DNA from: Pseudolysinimonas kribbensis
GTDB taxonomy: Bacteria > Actinomycetota > Actinomycetes > Actinomycetales > Microbacteriaceae
Direction: 5' to 3'
DNA: 64,000 nt
Assembly: GCF_030161895.1 (NCBI RefSeq)
Contig: NZ_BSVB01000001.1
Coordinates: forward strand, 2,480,001 to 2,544,000
In this document: positions 43,291 through 53,127 of the stretch, in pieces
Numbering within the stretch: position 1 is the stretch's first letter
Layout of the letters: every line of letters starts with the position of its first letter
The notes under the pieces: model-generated
The model's database searches: none
What the model saw: the letters and a program-made list of their open reading frames with translations, nothing else
Told to the model about the DNA's origin: nothing
Made by a program: the position numbers and the translations under genes

Positions 43291-44547
43291 ATGTCCGCAT
43301 CACGACACGGCCGCATGCGGTCGCGGCTCGCGGCGCTGGCGGTGGCGGCCGTCGCCGTCACCGGCCTCGCAGCCTGCGCACCCGGCGGCGGCGGCGCCGC
43401 GAAGCCGAGCCACTCGGACGGTCCTGTCAAGCTCACCTGGTGGGACTACTACCAGCCGGGCACCACGGCCAGCGACGGGCTGGACACGATGATCAAGAAG
43501 TACGAGAAGTCGCACCCGAACGTCACCGTCGACCGGCAGTACGTCGCCTACGACCAGCTCAAGCAGACGCTCCTGCAGTCGGCGGGCGCCGCCTCGGTGC
43601 CCGACATCGTGATCATCAACAGCCCGGACCACCAGCAGTTCGCCGAGACCGGCATCGCGGCCGACCTCACGAAGCAGCTCAAGGACTGGGGCCAGCTCTC
43701 CAAGTACCCCAAGGGCCTCATCGCGTCGGCGACCTACAAGGGCAAGGTCTACGGCCTGCCGATCACGGCGAACTGCCTCGCCCTGTTCTACGACAAGAAG
43801 GCGCTCGCCGACGCGGGCCTGAAGCCCCCGACCACCTGGGACGAGCTGAAGGAGGACGCCCTCAAGCTCAAGTCGGGCAGCCGGTACGGCCTCTCGTTCT
43901 CGGCCATCAACAACCAGCAGGCGGTGTTCCAGTGGCTGCCGACGCTGTGGCAGGCCGGCGGCGACCTGAACAAGCTCACCTCGCCCGACTCGGTGCGTGC
44001 CCTCGACTTCTGGGCCGGCCTCGTCAAGGACGGCAGCGTCTCCAAGGAGGCGCTCAACTGGGACCAGACCGCCGCCGAGGTGGAGTTCGCTCAGGGCCGC
44101 GCCGCGATGATGATCAACGGACCGTGGCAGATCCCGACGCTCGCGAAGGACGCGCCGAACCTCGACTACGGGGTGGCGCTCCTGCCGAAGGACAAGGAGT
44201 CGGCGTCGGCGCTCGGTGGCGAGAACTACCTCATCACCGATGGGCCCAACGAGCAGGCCTCGTGGGATCTCGTGAAGTGGCTGCAGCAGCCGGCGAACCT
44301 CGAGTACCTCGCGAAGCAGAACGGCAGCCTGCCGACCCGCTCCGACACCCAGCCCTTCAGCGACTCGGATGCGATCAAGACGTTCACGAAGCAGCTGCAG
44401 GTCGCGCGACCGCGGGCCTACGGCTCGAACTACGCCGAGATCGCCGACGCGGTGGTGATCGCCATCCAGTCGACCATCTCGGGCTCGGCGACGGCGAAGG
44501 ACGCTCTCGACAAGGCGGCCGCGACGGTCAAGCCGCTCCTGCCCTGA
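43291..44547 (+). CDS. Sugar ABC importer, substrate-binding lipoprotein (MalE-like)
   Basis: 418 residues. Signal peptide with lipobox LAAC, then a family-1 solute-binding protein: VKLTWWDYYQPG, TVDRQYVAYDQLKQTLLQSAG, PDIVIINSPDHQQFAETG, YGLPITANCLALFYDKKALADAGLKPP and GRAAMMINGPWQIP. A ribosome site GAAGGAGAG precedes the ATG. It is followed by two permease genes, all on the plus strand with the cupin/dehydrogenase/isomerase genes upstream. The likely cargo is a mono- or oligosaccharide or sugar acid. Confidence 0.92.
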   Translation: MSASRHGRMRSRLAALAVAAVAVTGLAACAPGGGGAAKPSHSDGPVKLTWWDYYQPGTTASDGLDTMIKKYEKSHPNVTVDRQYVAYDQLKQTLLQSAGAASVPDIVIINSPDHQQFAETGIAADLTKQLKDWGQLSKYPKGLIASATYKGKVYGLPITANCLALFYDKKALADAGLKPPTTWDELKEDALKLKSGSRYGLSFSAINNQQAVFQWLPTLWQAGGDLNKLTSPDSVRALDFWAGLVKDGSVSKEALNWDQTAAEVEFAQGRAAMMINGPWQIPTLAKDAPNLDYGVALLPKDKESASALGGENYLITDGPNEQASWDLVKWLQQPANLEYLAKQNGSLPTRSDTQPFSDSDAIKTFTKQLQVARPRAYGSNYAEIADAVVIAIQSTISGSATAKDALDKAAATVKPLLP

Positions 44548-44566
44548 TCCGGAGATCAGCCACCGT

Positions 44567-45502
44567 ATGACCGCCATCGCCCAGACCCGGCCGACCGTCC
44601 CTCGCGGGACGGCCGGCCGGCGCCTGGCGCGCCGCTCGGCGCGCTACCTCTTCGTCGCACCGGCGCTGTTCTACCTGCTGCTGCTGATGTTCTATCCGCT
44701 GGCGTACACGTTCAACCTCAGCGTGTTCGACGTGAACGCGGGCAACTTCCTCCGGGGTGGGGCCGCGTTCGTCGGCCTCCAGAACTACCTCGACTTCATC
44801 TCGTCGCCCGACTTCCTCAGCTCGCTCGCCATCACGCTGATCTTCACCGTCGGGTCGCTCGTCTTCCAGCACGTCATCGGATTCTGCTTCGCGCTGTTCT
44901 TCAACACGGGCTTCCCGCTGTCGGGCCTGCTGCGCGCGATCATGATGGTCGTCTGGGTCCTGCCGGCCGTCGTGTCGGCGAGCCTGTGGCGGTGGATGTA
45001 CGCCGGCAGCTACGGCGTCATCAACGCCTTCCTGGGGCTGTTCGGCATCCACACCACCCAGGCCTGGCTCACCGACCCGTCGACCGCCCTGCCAGCCGTG
45101 ATCATCTCGAACATCTGGATCGGCATCCCGTTCCACATGATGCTCGTGTTCGCCGGTCTGCAGACGATCCCGACGACGCTCTACGAGGCCGCGGCGATCG
45201 ACGGCGCGAGCGCCTGGCGCCGGTTCTGGAGCATCACCGCCCCGCTCATGCGGCCGGTGATCCTCACGGCGTTGCTGCTGGGCTTCGTGCACACGTTCAA
45301 GGTGTTCGACATCATCTACGTGATGACGTCGGGCGGGCCCGCCAACGCCACCAACGTGCTGTCCATCGCGGTCTACAAGCTCTCGTTCGAGTACTTCCGT
45401 CTCGGCGACGGGGCGGCGGCGGCGAACGTGCTGCTCGTCATCCCGCTGCTGCTCTCGATCGTCTACCTGTTCTTCCGGCGCCGTGAGGAGACTTCGCTGT
45501 GA
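44567..45502 (+). CDS. Sugar ABC importer permease (MalF-like)
   Basis: 311 residues with six predicted helices and the EAA loop YEAAAIDGASAWRRFWSITAPLMRPV that contacts the ATPase. The first helix begins after a basic N-terminus (RRLARRSARYLFVAPALFYLLLLMFYPL). It lies 19 bases after the binding-protein gene and overlaps the second permease gene. No ATPase gene follows, so the importer probably uses a shared MsiK-type ATPase encoded elsewhere. Confidence 0.92.
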   Translation: MTAIAQTRPTVPRGTAGRRLARRSARYLFVAPALFYLLLLMFYPLAYTFNLSVFDVNAGNFLRGGAAFVGLQNYLDFISSPDFLSSLAITLIFTVGSLVFQHVIGFCFALFFNTGFPLSGLLRAIMMVVWVLPAVVSASLWRWMYAGSYGVINAFLGLFGIHTTQAWLTDPSTALPAVIISNIWIGIPFHMMLVFAGLQTIPTTLYEAAAIDGASAWRRFWSITAPLMRPVILTALLLGFVHTFKVFDIIYVMTSGGPANATNVLSIAVYKLSFEYFRLGDGAAAANVLLVIPLLLSIVYLFFRRREETSL

Positions 45503-46329
45503 TGCTGCATCGCCGCCGCTGGGTTCTGACGATCATCGGCGTCGTCCTGGTCGCGATCTACATCTTCCCGCTGTACTGGATGGTCACGACCTCGATCAAG
45601 CCGCAGTCGCAGCTCTTCACCTCGCCGCCGACCTGGTTCCCGACGTCGTTCGACTTCGGCAACTACGTGACGGCGGTCTTCGGCAACGCCCAGATGCTGC
45701 GGGCGCTCAGCAACAGCTTCATCGTGTCGATCGGCACGACACTCGTGACGCTCGTCATCGCCGCGCCCGCCGCGTACGGCTTCGCGCGGCTGAAGCTGCG
45801 ATGGACGAGCCTGCTGCTGCTGCCGTTCCTGCTCGCGCAGCTGCTGCCGACGATCAACCTCGCGCTGCCGATGTTCGCCCTGTTCGCTCAGGCGGGGCTC
45901 ACGAACTCGCCCTGGGGCCTGATCCTCGGCGACACCGTCATCGCGCTGCCGTTCGCCGTCATCGTGCTGCGGCCGTTCTACCTCGGGATCCCGCGAGAGC
46001 TCGAGGAGGCGGCGGAGGTCGACGGCTGCAACCGCTGGCAGGCGTTCTGGCGGATCGTGCTGCCGGTGGTGCGGCCGGGGCTCGTGACCGTCATGGCCTT
46101 CACCTTCGTCATGACCTGGGGCGAGTTCACGCTCGGCATCACGCTGAACCCGCGGCAGGAGGCGCAGCCGGTGACGGTCGCGCTCAACTCGTTCATCGGG
46201 CAGTACGGCACGCAGTGGGGGCCGCTCATGGCGGCGTCGACCGTGGTCGCGATCCCGATCGTCGTGCTGTTCATCGTCTTCCAGCGCTTCATCACGGCGG
46301 GGTTGGCGGCGGGGTCGGTCAAGGACTGA
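45499..46329 (+). CDS. Sugar ABC importer permease (MalG-like)
   Basis: 276 residues with six helices and the MalG-type EAA loop (ELEEAAEVDGCNRWQAFWRIVLPVVRPGL). The frame has GTG at 45499 and ATG at 45502; either may start the protein, the GTG giving a 4-base overlap with the upstream permease stop. It is the last gene of the operon that starts at 41068 and is convergent with the YoeB gene 5 bases away. Confidence 0.92.
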   Translation: MMLHRRRWVLTIIGVVLVAIYIFPLYWMVTTSIKPQSQLFTSPPTWFPTSFDFGNYVTAVFGNAQMLRALSNSFIVSIGTTLVTLVIAAPAAYGFARLKLRWTSLLLLPFLLAQLLPTINLALPMFALFAQAGLTNSPWGLILGDTVIALPFAVIVLRPFYLGIPRELEEAAEVDGCNRWQAFWRIVLPVVRPGLVTVMAFTFVMTWGEFTLGITLNPRQEAQPVTVALNSFIGQYGTQWGPLMAASTVVAIPIVVLFIVFQRFITAGLAAGSVKD

Positions 46330-46334
46330 CGCCC

Positions 46335-46589
46335 TCAGTAGTGGTATCGGCAGGCCGCGATCCGGATCTCGTCGCGCTCGATCCGGTAGACCAGGCGATG
46401 CTCGTCGGTGATGCGTCGCGACCAGTAGCCGCGGAACCCGTGCTTCAGGGGCTCGGGCTTGCCGATCCCCTCGTGACCGGTGCGCTCGATGTCGCGCAGC
46501 AGCGCGTTGATGCGTCGCACGATGGCGCGATCGGCGCCCTGCCAGAAGACGTAGTCGGACCAGGCATCCTCATCCCAGACGAGCCTCAC
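46335..46589 (-). CDS. yoeB: Txe/YoeB family toxin (mRNA endonuclease)
   Basis: 84-residue ribosome-dependent mRNA interferase of the RelE superfamily. The family pattern is intact: VWDEDAWSDYVFWQ near the start, INALLRDIERTGHEGIGKPEPLKHGFRGYWSRRI in the centre and the C-terminal catalytic tail CRYHY (His plus Tyr). It starts with a GTG at 46587-46589 overlapping the TGA of the antitoxin gene, the usual coupling in which antitoxin is translated first. Confidence 0.95.
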   Translation of the reverse strand: MRLVWDEDAWSDYVFWQGADRAIVRRINALLRDIERTGHEGIGKPEPLKHGFRGYWSRRITDEHRLVYRIERDEIRIAACRYHY

Positions 46590-46837
46590 TCGACGAGGTC
46601 GTGCTCGAGCCCGTCGCCGTGCTCGAGCCGTTCGATGGATCGCAGCAGCCGCGCGGCGTTGCGGGGGCTTCGGAGCAGATACGCCGTCTCCTTGAGCGAC
46701 TCGTAGTCGGCGAGGCTGACGATCACGACCGGGTCGTGTCCGGCACGGGTGACCACGACCTCCTCGCGATCGTTGACCACCGCGTCGAGCGTGGCGGCGT
46801 AGTTCGCGCGCGACTCGGAGAACGAGATCGTCTTCAT
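46586..46837 (-). CDS. yefM: YefM/Phd-family antitoxin
   Basis: 83-residue antitoxin: MKTISFSESRANYAATLDAV is the DNA-binding N-terminal domain and SLADYESLKETAYLL the typical YefM central helix; the C-terminal half wraps the toxin. I chose the ATG at 46835-46837 rather than two in-frame starts upstream because they fall in the operator. The palindrome TGTAC-N8-GTACA at 46846-46863 just before the start matches the TGTACA-core operators of yefM-yoeB systems, implying autorepression. Confidence 0.95.
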   Translation of the reverse strand: MKTISFSESRANYAATLDAVVNDREEVVVTRAGHDPVVIVSLADYESLKETAYLLRSPRNAARLLRSIERLEHGDGLEHDLVE

Positions 46838-46845
46838 TCCAGGAT

Positions 46846-46863
46846 TGTACTTGATCATGTACA
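46846..46863. promoter_or_regulatory. YefM operator-like palindrome
   Basis: TGTAC (46846-46850) and GTACA (46859-46863) are inverted repeats 8 bases apart directly upstream of the antitoxin ATG. Characterised YefM operators use TGTACA cores, so autorepression by YefM or the YefM-YoeB complex is likely. It overlaps the 3' end of the upstream hypothetical gene. Confidence 0.65.
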
Positions 46864-47331
46864 TCCACCCCGGTTCTGGCAGGCGATGCACCGGCACTCG
46901 AGGAAGGGATGCGGACCGCGCACCACGAGAGTCCGCGGCACGTGGTCGGCGAGCGGATAGTCGGTGAACCGATAGACGGGGCCGGTGGTCGCCCACCGCT
47001 CGCTGTCGTAGCCCATGTAACCCAGAAGGTCGATCGACCGGCAGCGGAGGATGTCGAGCAACGCCTTCTCCGCGTCCCAATCCAGGTGCTGGAGGAATCC
47101 CGTGGCGTCGCTGACGCGGTGTCCGAGCACGGCGAAGCACGCGCCATCCTCCTTCTCGACCAGCGCATCGACCCGGGCGAGGATCCCTTCGTCGAGGACC
47201 CCGTCGTAGTCCCGTTCCACGATCGACCGGTGAATCGGTCGAAGGTCGGCGTCGAGGGTCACCATCGCCAACTCGGTTCCCGGCTGCGCCGACAACAGCA
47301 GGAACAGGTCGTAACCCGACTCGACGATCAT
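46855..47331 (-). CDS. Hypothetical protein (158 aa)
   Basis: 158 residues from the ATG at 47329-47331 (MIVESGYDLFLLLSAQPG). No signal or helix is seen. It contains TLDADLRPIHRSIVERDYDG, a Cys-rich C-terminus (ECRCIACQNRGGC) that could hold a metal, and a central FAVLGHRVSDATGFLQHLDWDAEKALLDILRCRSIDLLGYMGYD. The general shape recalls JAB/RadC-like domains but the metal motif is not there, so I do not assign it. Its end overlaps the antitoxin promoter region, suggesting the TA pair was inserted after it. Confidence 0.65.
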   Translation of the reverse strand: MIVESGYDLFLLLSAQPGTELAMVTLDADLRPIHRSIVERDYDGVLDEGILARVDALVEKEDGACFAVLGHRVSDATGFLQHLDWDAEKALLDILRCRSIDLLGYMGYDSERWATTGPVYRFTDYPLADHVPRTLVVRGPHPFLECRCIACQNRGGCT

Positions 47332-47445
47332 GCGGGGACGATAGCGAGGCGAGCGGGTCGCTCCGGATCGCACGCGGGGTGACCGGGACGGCGCAATCAC
47401 TCTCGACGCCTGTGGAGGACTAGTCCGGGGCCGTATCGACGGGGC

Positions 47446-50400
47446 TCAGCCGGCGAGTGCCTTGCGGATGCGCTGCACGCTCACCGGACCGCGCGCACCG
47501 AGCGGCTGGGCGAACAGCGACAGGCGGAGCTCCTCGAGCATCCACCGCACCTCCACGAGCCGCTGCGGGGTCGCGAGCTCGAGCGGGAGCGGACCGCCCG
47601 CGTCGCGATAGAGCGCGAGCGCCTGCTCGGTCTCGCTCTGCCAGACCCGATCGCGCCCCAGGTTCTCCGCCATCCGCTGCACGCGGTGCACGATGCCCGC
47701 AAGGTAGACGGGCACGCGCGGCAGCTGCGCGGCACCGGTGATCCGCACGAAGCCGGGGTGGATGAGCGCCTCGAGCTGGGCGCGGGCGTCGCTGAGCGGC
47801 GACATGAGCGCCAGACCCGACGCGGCCGAGATCGCCTTGTCGGCGTCGCGCGCCGCGGCGAGCGTCCTGGCGGCGAGGCCGACGAGCGCGAAGGTGCGGT
47901 CGATCAGCGCCGCCGACGCCTCCTGCCGGAGCGCCTCGAATCCCGCCGCGTCGAAGGGCGCGCGCTCGCCGGCGACGTCGTCGACGACCGCGAGCACGGC
48001 ATCCTCGATGAGCGCCGCGACCGACCGGTAGGGGCTCGCGGCCAGGTGCAGCTTCTCGGTCGTCGTGAGGTGCTCCTGCACGTACGAGGCGGGGCTCGGC
48101 AGGGTCAGCGCGATGAGGCGGCGTACGCCCGCGCGGTGGGCCACCGCCTGCTCGCCGGCGTTCGCTAGCACCCGCAGCGCGACGTGGTCGCCCTCGCGCG
48201 TGGTCTCGACGGTCAGGGCCGGGTAGCCGCGCACCGGGCCGTTCTCCACGACCGCCGGGAGATCGCCGAGGTCCCAGCGCTCGATCCGGTCGCGTTCGAG
48301 GGCCGAGCGCGGCGGCGCGACGGCTTTCGCGACCGAGGTGCGAGTGCGATCCGCGAGCCGCGCCTGCAGCTCACCGAGGTCCTTCGAGGCACCCACCCGG
48401 CGGCCGCGTTCGTCGACGGCGGCGAAGTTCACCCGCAGGTGCGGGGGAAGGCGCTCGAGGTCGAAGTCCTCGGGCCGCACGACCACGTGCGCCATCGCGC
48501 GGGCGGCGTCGGCGAGCGCCTGCGTGAGGGGGATCCCGGGATCGCCGGACAGGGTGGGCAGCAGCCGGCGCGCCCAGTCGCCGGCCGGCACGAGGTCGCG
48601 GCGGATCGCCTTGGGCAGCGTGCGCAGGAGGGCGGTGACGAGCTCCTCGCGCAGGGCCGGCACGAGGCGATCGAAGCCCGCCGGACCGACCGCGGGGAGC
48701 CGTGCCAGCGGGATCTCGACGGTGATCCCGTCGTCGGCGGCCCCGGGCTCGAACCGGTAGTCGAGGCGGAACCCGCCGAGCTCGTCGGGGTACTCCTCGT
48801 CGTGCTCCTGCTCGAGCAGGTCGGCACGGGTCATCGTGAGGAGGTCCGGCTGCTCGGCGCGGGCCGCCTTCCACCAGCGCTCGAAGCGGCGCACATCGGT
48901 GACGTCGGCCGGGACGCGGGCGTCGTAGAACTCGACGAGCGCCTCGTCGCCCGACAGGATGTCGCGCCTCCGGGCGCGCTCCTCCAGCTCGCCGAGCTCG
49001 GCCCGCAGCGCCCGGTTGTCACGGTCGAAGGCGTAGAGGGCGTTGCGGCGGATGTCGTACGGCCACTCGCCCTCGACGAGGGCGTGCCGGATCAGCAGCT
49101 CGCGCGCCCGCTCGGGCTCGATGCGGGCGAGCTGGATGCGGCGCTTCGACACGATCGGCACCCCGAACAGCGTCACCCGCTCGTCGGCGACGGCCGAGCC
49201 CTGCCGCTTCTCCCAGCGCGGCTCGGAATAGGTGCGCTCGACGAGGTCGCCCGCGAGGGACTCGGCCCACGCCGGATCGATCGCGGCGACGGTCCGGGCG
49301 AACAGGCGGCTGGTCTCGACGAGCTCGCCCGCCATGACGGCGGCCGGCGGCTTCTTCGCGAGGGATGACCCCGGGAAGATCGCGAAGCGCTGCTGGCGGG
49401 AGCCGAGGAATTCCGTGGCGCGACCCTTCGTGCGGTCGTCGCGGAGGCCGATGCGCGACAGCAGGCCGCTCAGCAGCGAGCGGTGGACGGCATCCGGGTC
49501 GACCTTCGGCGGCCCCGCTTTGAGACCGCTCTGCGACAGGATCTGGCGGTACAGGTCCTGCCACTCGCGCACCCGCAGGTAGTTCAAGAACTCGGCCTTG
49601 CACATCCGCCGGAACGCGCTGCTCGAGAGCTCGCGGCGCTGCTCGTCGAGGTGATCCCAGAGCTTCAGGAGCCCGAGGAAGTCGGAGGTCGGGTCGGCGA
49701 AGCGGGCGTGCGCCTGGTCCGCCTGCGGGCGCTTCTCGAGCGGCCGCTCGCGCACGTCCTGGATCGAGAGTCCCGCGACGATGGCCGCGACCTCGCGCGC
49801 GACGCCGTTGCGCTTGGCCTCGACGAGCATGCGCCCGAACCGCGGGTCCACCGGCAGCCGAGCGAGCTCCCGCCCGACCGCCGTGATGGCCATCGCCTGC
49901 GTTCCCTTGCCAAAAGCGCCCACTCCTCGCGCCGCGGAGTGGGCGTTTTTGGCTACGGGGGCGGGGCCATGGGGGAGGGTGCGACCGCGCCGAGCTCGAG
50001 GAGGAGGTCGAGGCCGTCCTGGATGCCGCGCGGGTCGGGCGGGGTGAGGAACGGGAACGACGCGATGTCGCCGAGCCCGAGCGAGATCATCTGCAGGATC
50101 ACGGCCGCGAGATTGGTGCGCAGGATCTCGGCGTCGGTGTACTCCGGGCGACGCTCGAAGTCCTCCTCGGCGTACAGCCGGATCGCGATGCCCGGCGCCG
50201 TGCGACCCGCGCGCCCGGAGCGCTGGTTCGCGCTCGCCTGGCTGATCGCCTCGATCGGCAGCCGTTGCACCTTCGCGCGCGGGCTGTAGCGCGAGATGCG
50301 GGCGGTGCCGGCGTCGACGACGTACCGGATGCCGGGCACCGTCAGCGAGGTCTCGGCCACGTTGGTCGCGAGCACGACCCGCGGTCTCGTGCCGCGGGAG

Positions 50401-51254
50401 AAGACCCGGTGCTGGTCGGCCGCGCTCAGCCGGCCGTAGAGGGGGAGGACCTCCGTTTCCGGAAACCGTCCCGCCACGGCGTCCGCGGCATCCCGGATCT
50501 CCTGCTCGCCCGACAAGAACACGAGCACGTCGCCCGGCGCCTCGCGCCTCAGCTCCGCGAGAGCGTCGACGATCCCCTGCTGCACGTCGCGGTCGTCGCT
50601 CGCCTCCCCCTCCTCGTCCTCCGACGCCTCCGCGACGAGCGGGCGGTAGCGGATGTCGACGGGGTAGGTGCGCCCGCTCACCTCGACGATCGGAGCGGGG
50701 ACGCCATCCGGGCCGGCGAAGTGCGCCGCGAAGCTCTGCGGGTCGATCGTCGCGCTCGTGACGATCACCTTGAGGTCGGGCCGCTTCGGCAGCAGCTCGC
50801 GCAGGTACCCGAGCAGGAAGTCGATCGTGAGGGACCGCTCGTGCGCCTCGTCGAGGATGATCGTGTCGTAGCGGCGCAGCTCCCGGTCGCGGTTGATCTC
50901 GGCCAGCAGCACCCCGTCGGTCATGAGCTTGATGCGGGTGTCGCGCGCCGACCGGTCGTCGAAGCGCACCTGGTACCCGACGACCCCGCCCAGGTCGACC
51001 CCGAGCTCCTCGGCGATGCGCTCCGCGATCGAGCGGGCGGCGATCCGGCGCGGCTGGGTGTGCGCGATGCGCTCGCGCCCCAGCTCGAGGCAGATCTTGG
51101 GAAGTTGCGTCGTCTTCCCCGACCCGGTGGCACCGGCCACGATGACCACCTGGTTGCCGGCGATGGCGCGCGCCAGCTCGTCCCGAGCGGCGCTGACGGG
51201 CAGCTCGGGCGGGTAGGAGATGCGCAGGGGCGCGGTGCCGGACGGCGGGGACAT
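47446..51254 (-). CDS. hrpA: ATP-dependent RNA helicase HrpA (one frame break, internal palindromic insert)
   Basis: Repaired length about 1269 residues, close to E. coli HrpA (1300). Motifs: Walker [18 protein letters not shown] in [15 protein letters not shown], and motif [10 protein letters not shown]; then winged helix and OB-fold regions and the long C-terminal HrpA-specific part. One base is missing in the run of five G at 49971-49975. In the corrected frame about 25 residues at the winged-helix/ratchet junction are encoded by or next to a palindromic element (49909-49953) and have no counterpart in other HrpA proteins. Alternatively the element truly splits the gene at the TAG at 49953-49955. 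GAAGG lies upstream of the ATG at 51254. Confidence 0.9.
49909..49953. repeat. Palindromic element inside hrpA
   Basis: GCCAAAAGCGCCCACTCC (49909-49926) and GGAGTGGGCGTTTTTGGC (49936-49953) are 18-base inverted repeats with one mismatch around a 9-base loop. A/T runs at both outer ends make it look like a bidirectional intrinsic terminator, yet it lies in the middle of hrpA coding sequence, between ELGAV and AITAVGREL, which are adjacent in other HrpA proteins. Confidence 0.85.
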
Positions 51255-51289
51255 GAGCCCTTCAGGATACGGCGCCGGGGCCGCGGCGC

Positions 51290-52254
51290 TCAGCGCAGGG
51301 CGAGCACCGCGAACGCGGCCAGCCAATGCTGCGCCATCCAGTCGCCGCCCGTGACGAGCGGCAGCGAGGCGGTCAGGTGCGCGTCGGCGGCCGCGGTCAT
51401 GCCGAGCGCGCGGAAGCCGTGCGCGCGGTGCAGGTTGAGGCCGATGAGGTGCGCGCCCTGCCCGTCGGTGGGGTTCAGGATGACCGCGGGCGTCGCGATC
51501 GCATCCACCGCCCCGCCGAACCCGCCCCACCACGCCCCGAACCCGTCGCCGAGCACCTCGCGCATGAGGCCGGCCTCGGCGAGGCCGCCGGAGAGGAAGT
51601 CGGCGCCCGACGGCTCATAGCCGAACGGGTAGTCGCGGTCCGCCGCGTACAGGCGGCGCGCCGCCGTGCCGATCGCATCGAACAGCGCCGGATCGCCCGC
51701 GGCGGCCTGCTGGCGCGCGTACGGCAACGACCGGGTGAGCGCCCAGGCGGTGTTCGAGTGCATCCCGACCCGCTCGGGGTAGGCGAGCAGCGGCAGCCAG
51801 CGCACGAACCCGTCCGCGAGCCGCTCGGCGAGGGGCGCGAGGTCCGCCGCCCAGGCCCGCGCGTCGGCCTCCCCGTCGGCGCCCCACTCGGCGAGCTCGG
51901 CCGCGAGCTGCAGGGCCCATCCCCAGCCGTACGGCCGCTCCCACGACGGCGCGGCCTCGACGTAGGCGGCCTCCGCGCGGAGGTTCGCCGCGGTCAAGTG
52001 CTCGCCCAGCACCGCGCGGGCGTCGCCGACGAACGGTGCGCTCGGGAAGCTGCGCACGAGCACCGCGAGCGCCCAGTGCATCTCGACCGCGGAGTGCCAG
52101 TCGAAGCAGCCGTAGAAGGCCGGATGCGCGCCGCGAGGGTGACCTGATCGTCCGGTCCGTGCATCGTGTGCCGCGGTCCGTTCGGGTACTCGCGGCGCAC
52201 GGCGGCGATGATCGCCGGGGCGTAGATCTCGGCGACGTCGTGCAACGCGGTCAC
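51290..52254 (-). CDS. DUF2891 family protein (one frame break)
   Basis: Repaired length 321 residues. Family landmarks: [18 protein letters not shown] near residue 40, [48 protein letters not shown] and LNLHRAHG. The first 40 residues lie in another frame; one base is missing near 52127-52133. The GTG at 52252-52254 is the only reasonable start. The many conserved Trp, His and Asp/Glu residues in an all-helical protein suggest an alpha/alpha-toroid enzyme, but no activity is established for the family. It stands 35 bases from hrpA and may be its operon partner. Confidence 0.85.
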
Positions 52255-52292
52255 GGTCGGCGAGCCTAGTCGCGACGTGCCAGGCTGGAGGC

Positions 52293-53120
52293 ATGACGGT
52301 GCCCAGCCTGCAGTTCAACGACGGCCACTCCATCCCGCAGCTCGGTTTCGGCGTCTTCCGGGTCGATCCCGCCGAGACCGAGCGGATCGTCACCGACGCC
52401 CTCGAGGTCGGCTACCGGCACATCGACACGGCCGCCCTCTACGGCAACGAGGAGGGCGTGGGCGCGGCGATCGCGAAGTCCGGCATCCCGCGCGACGAGC
52501 TCTTCATCACGACGAAGCTCTGGAACACCGAGCACGGCGAGGCGACCGCGCTCGCCGGCATCGACGACAGCCTGCGCAAGCTCGGACTCGACCACGTCGA
52601 CCTGTACCTCATCCACTGGCCGGCGCCGGGCAAGAACCTGTTCGTCGAGACCTGGCAGACCTTCGAGAAGATCCGGGATGCCGGCAAGGCGACATCGATC
52701 GGCGTCTCCAACTTCCGCACCCAGGACCTCGATCGCCTCGCGGCCGAGACCGGGACAGTGCCCGCGATCAACCAGATCGAGCTGCACCCCTTCTTCGTGC
52801 AGCAGGAGCTGCGCGACTACGACGCCGCGCACGGCATCCTCACCGAGTCGTGGGGCCCGCTCGGCCATGCCGTCGTCGACGTGCTCGGTTCGGGACCGCT
52901 CGCCGAGATCGCCGGCGCGCACGGCGTCGCGCCCGCCCAGGTCGTCATCCGGTGGCACCTGCAGCACGGCCTGGTCGTGATCCCGAAGTCGAACAACCGC
53001 GACCGCATGCGTCAGAATTTCGACGTCTTCGGCTTCGAGCTGACGGCCGACGAGATGGCGGCGATCGACGCCCTGGACACCGGTGTGCGCTCGGGTGCGG
53101 ATCCCGACACGCTGAACTGA
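52293..53120 (+). CDS. Aldo/keto reductase
   Basis: 275-residue NADPH-dependent reductase. The catalytic tetrad is visible: Asp in DTAALYGN with the proton-donor Tyr, Lys in FITTKLW, and His in LIHWPAPG; the cofactor-binding C-terminal segment is [18 protein letters not shown]. Its closest type by pattern is the 2,5-diketo-D-gluconic acid reductase/AKR5 group ([22 protein letters not shown]). The substrate in vivo is not predictable. It is divergent from DUF2891 with 38 bases between starts and 7 bases upstream of the thioredoxin-domain gene. Confidence 0.92.
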   Translation: MTVPSLQFNDGHSIPQLGFGVFRVDPAETERIVTDALEVGYRHIDTAALYGNEEGVGAAIAKSGIPRDELFITTKLWNTEHGEATALAGIDDSLRKLGLDHVDLYLIHWPAPGKNLFVETWQTFEKIRDAGKATSIGVSNFRTQDLDRLAAETGTVPAINQIELHPFFVQQELRDYDAAHGILTESWGPLGHAVVDVLGSGPLAEIAGAHGVAPAQVVIRWHLQHGLVVIPKSNNRDRMRQNFDVFGFELTADEMAAIDALDTGVRSGADPDTLN

Positions 53121-53127
53121 GGCCCTC

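Noticed and set aside
46855..47331. RadC/JAB-domain protein
   Set aside because: The HxH-x(n)-D metal motif of JAB domains is absent; only overall impression suggested it.
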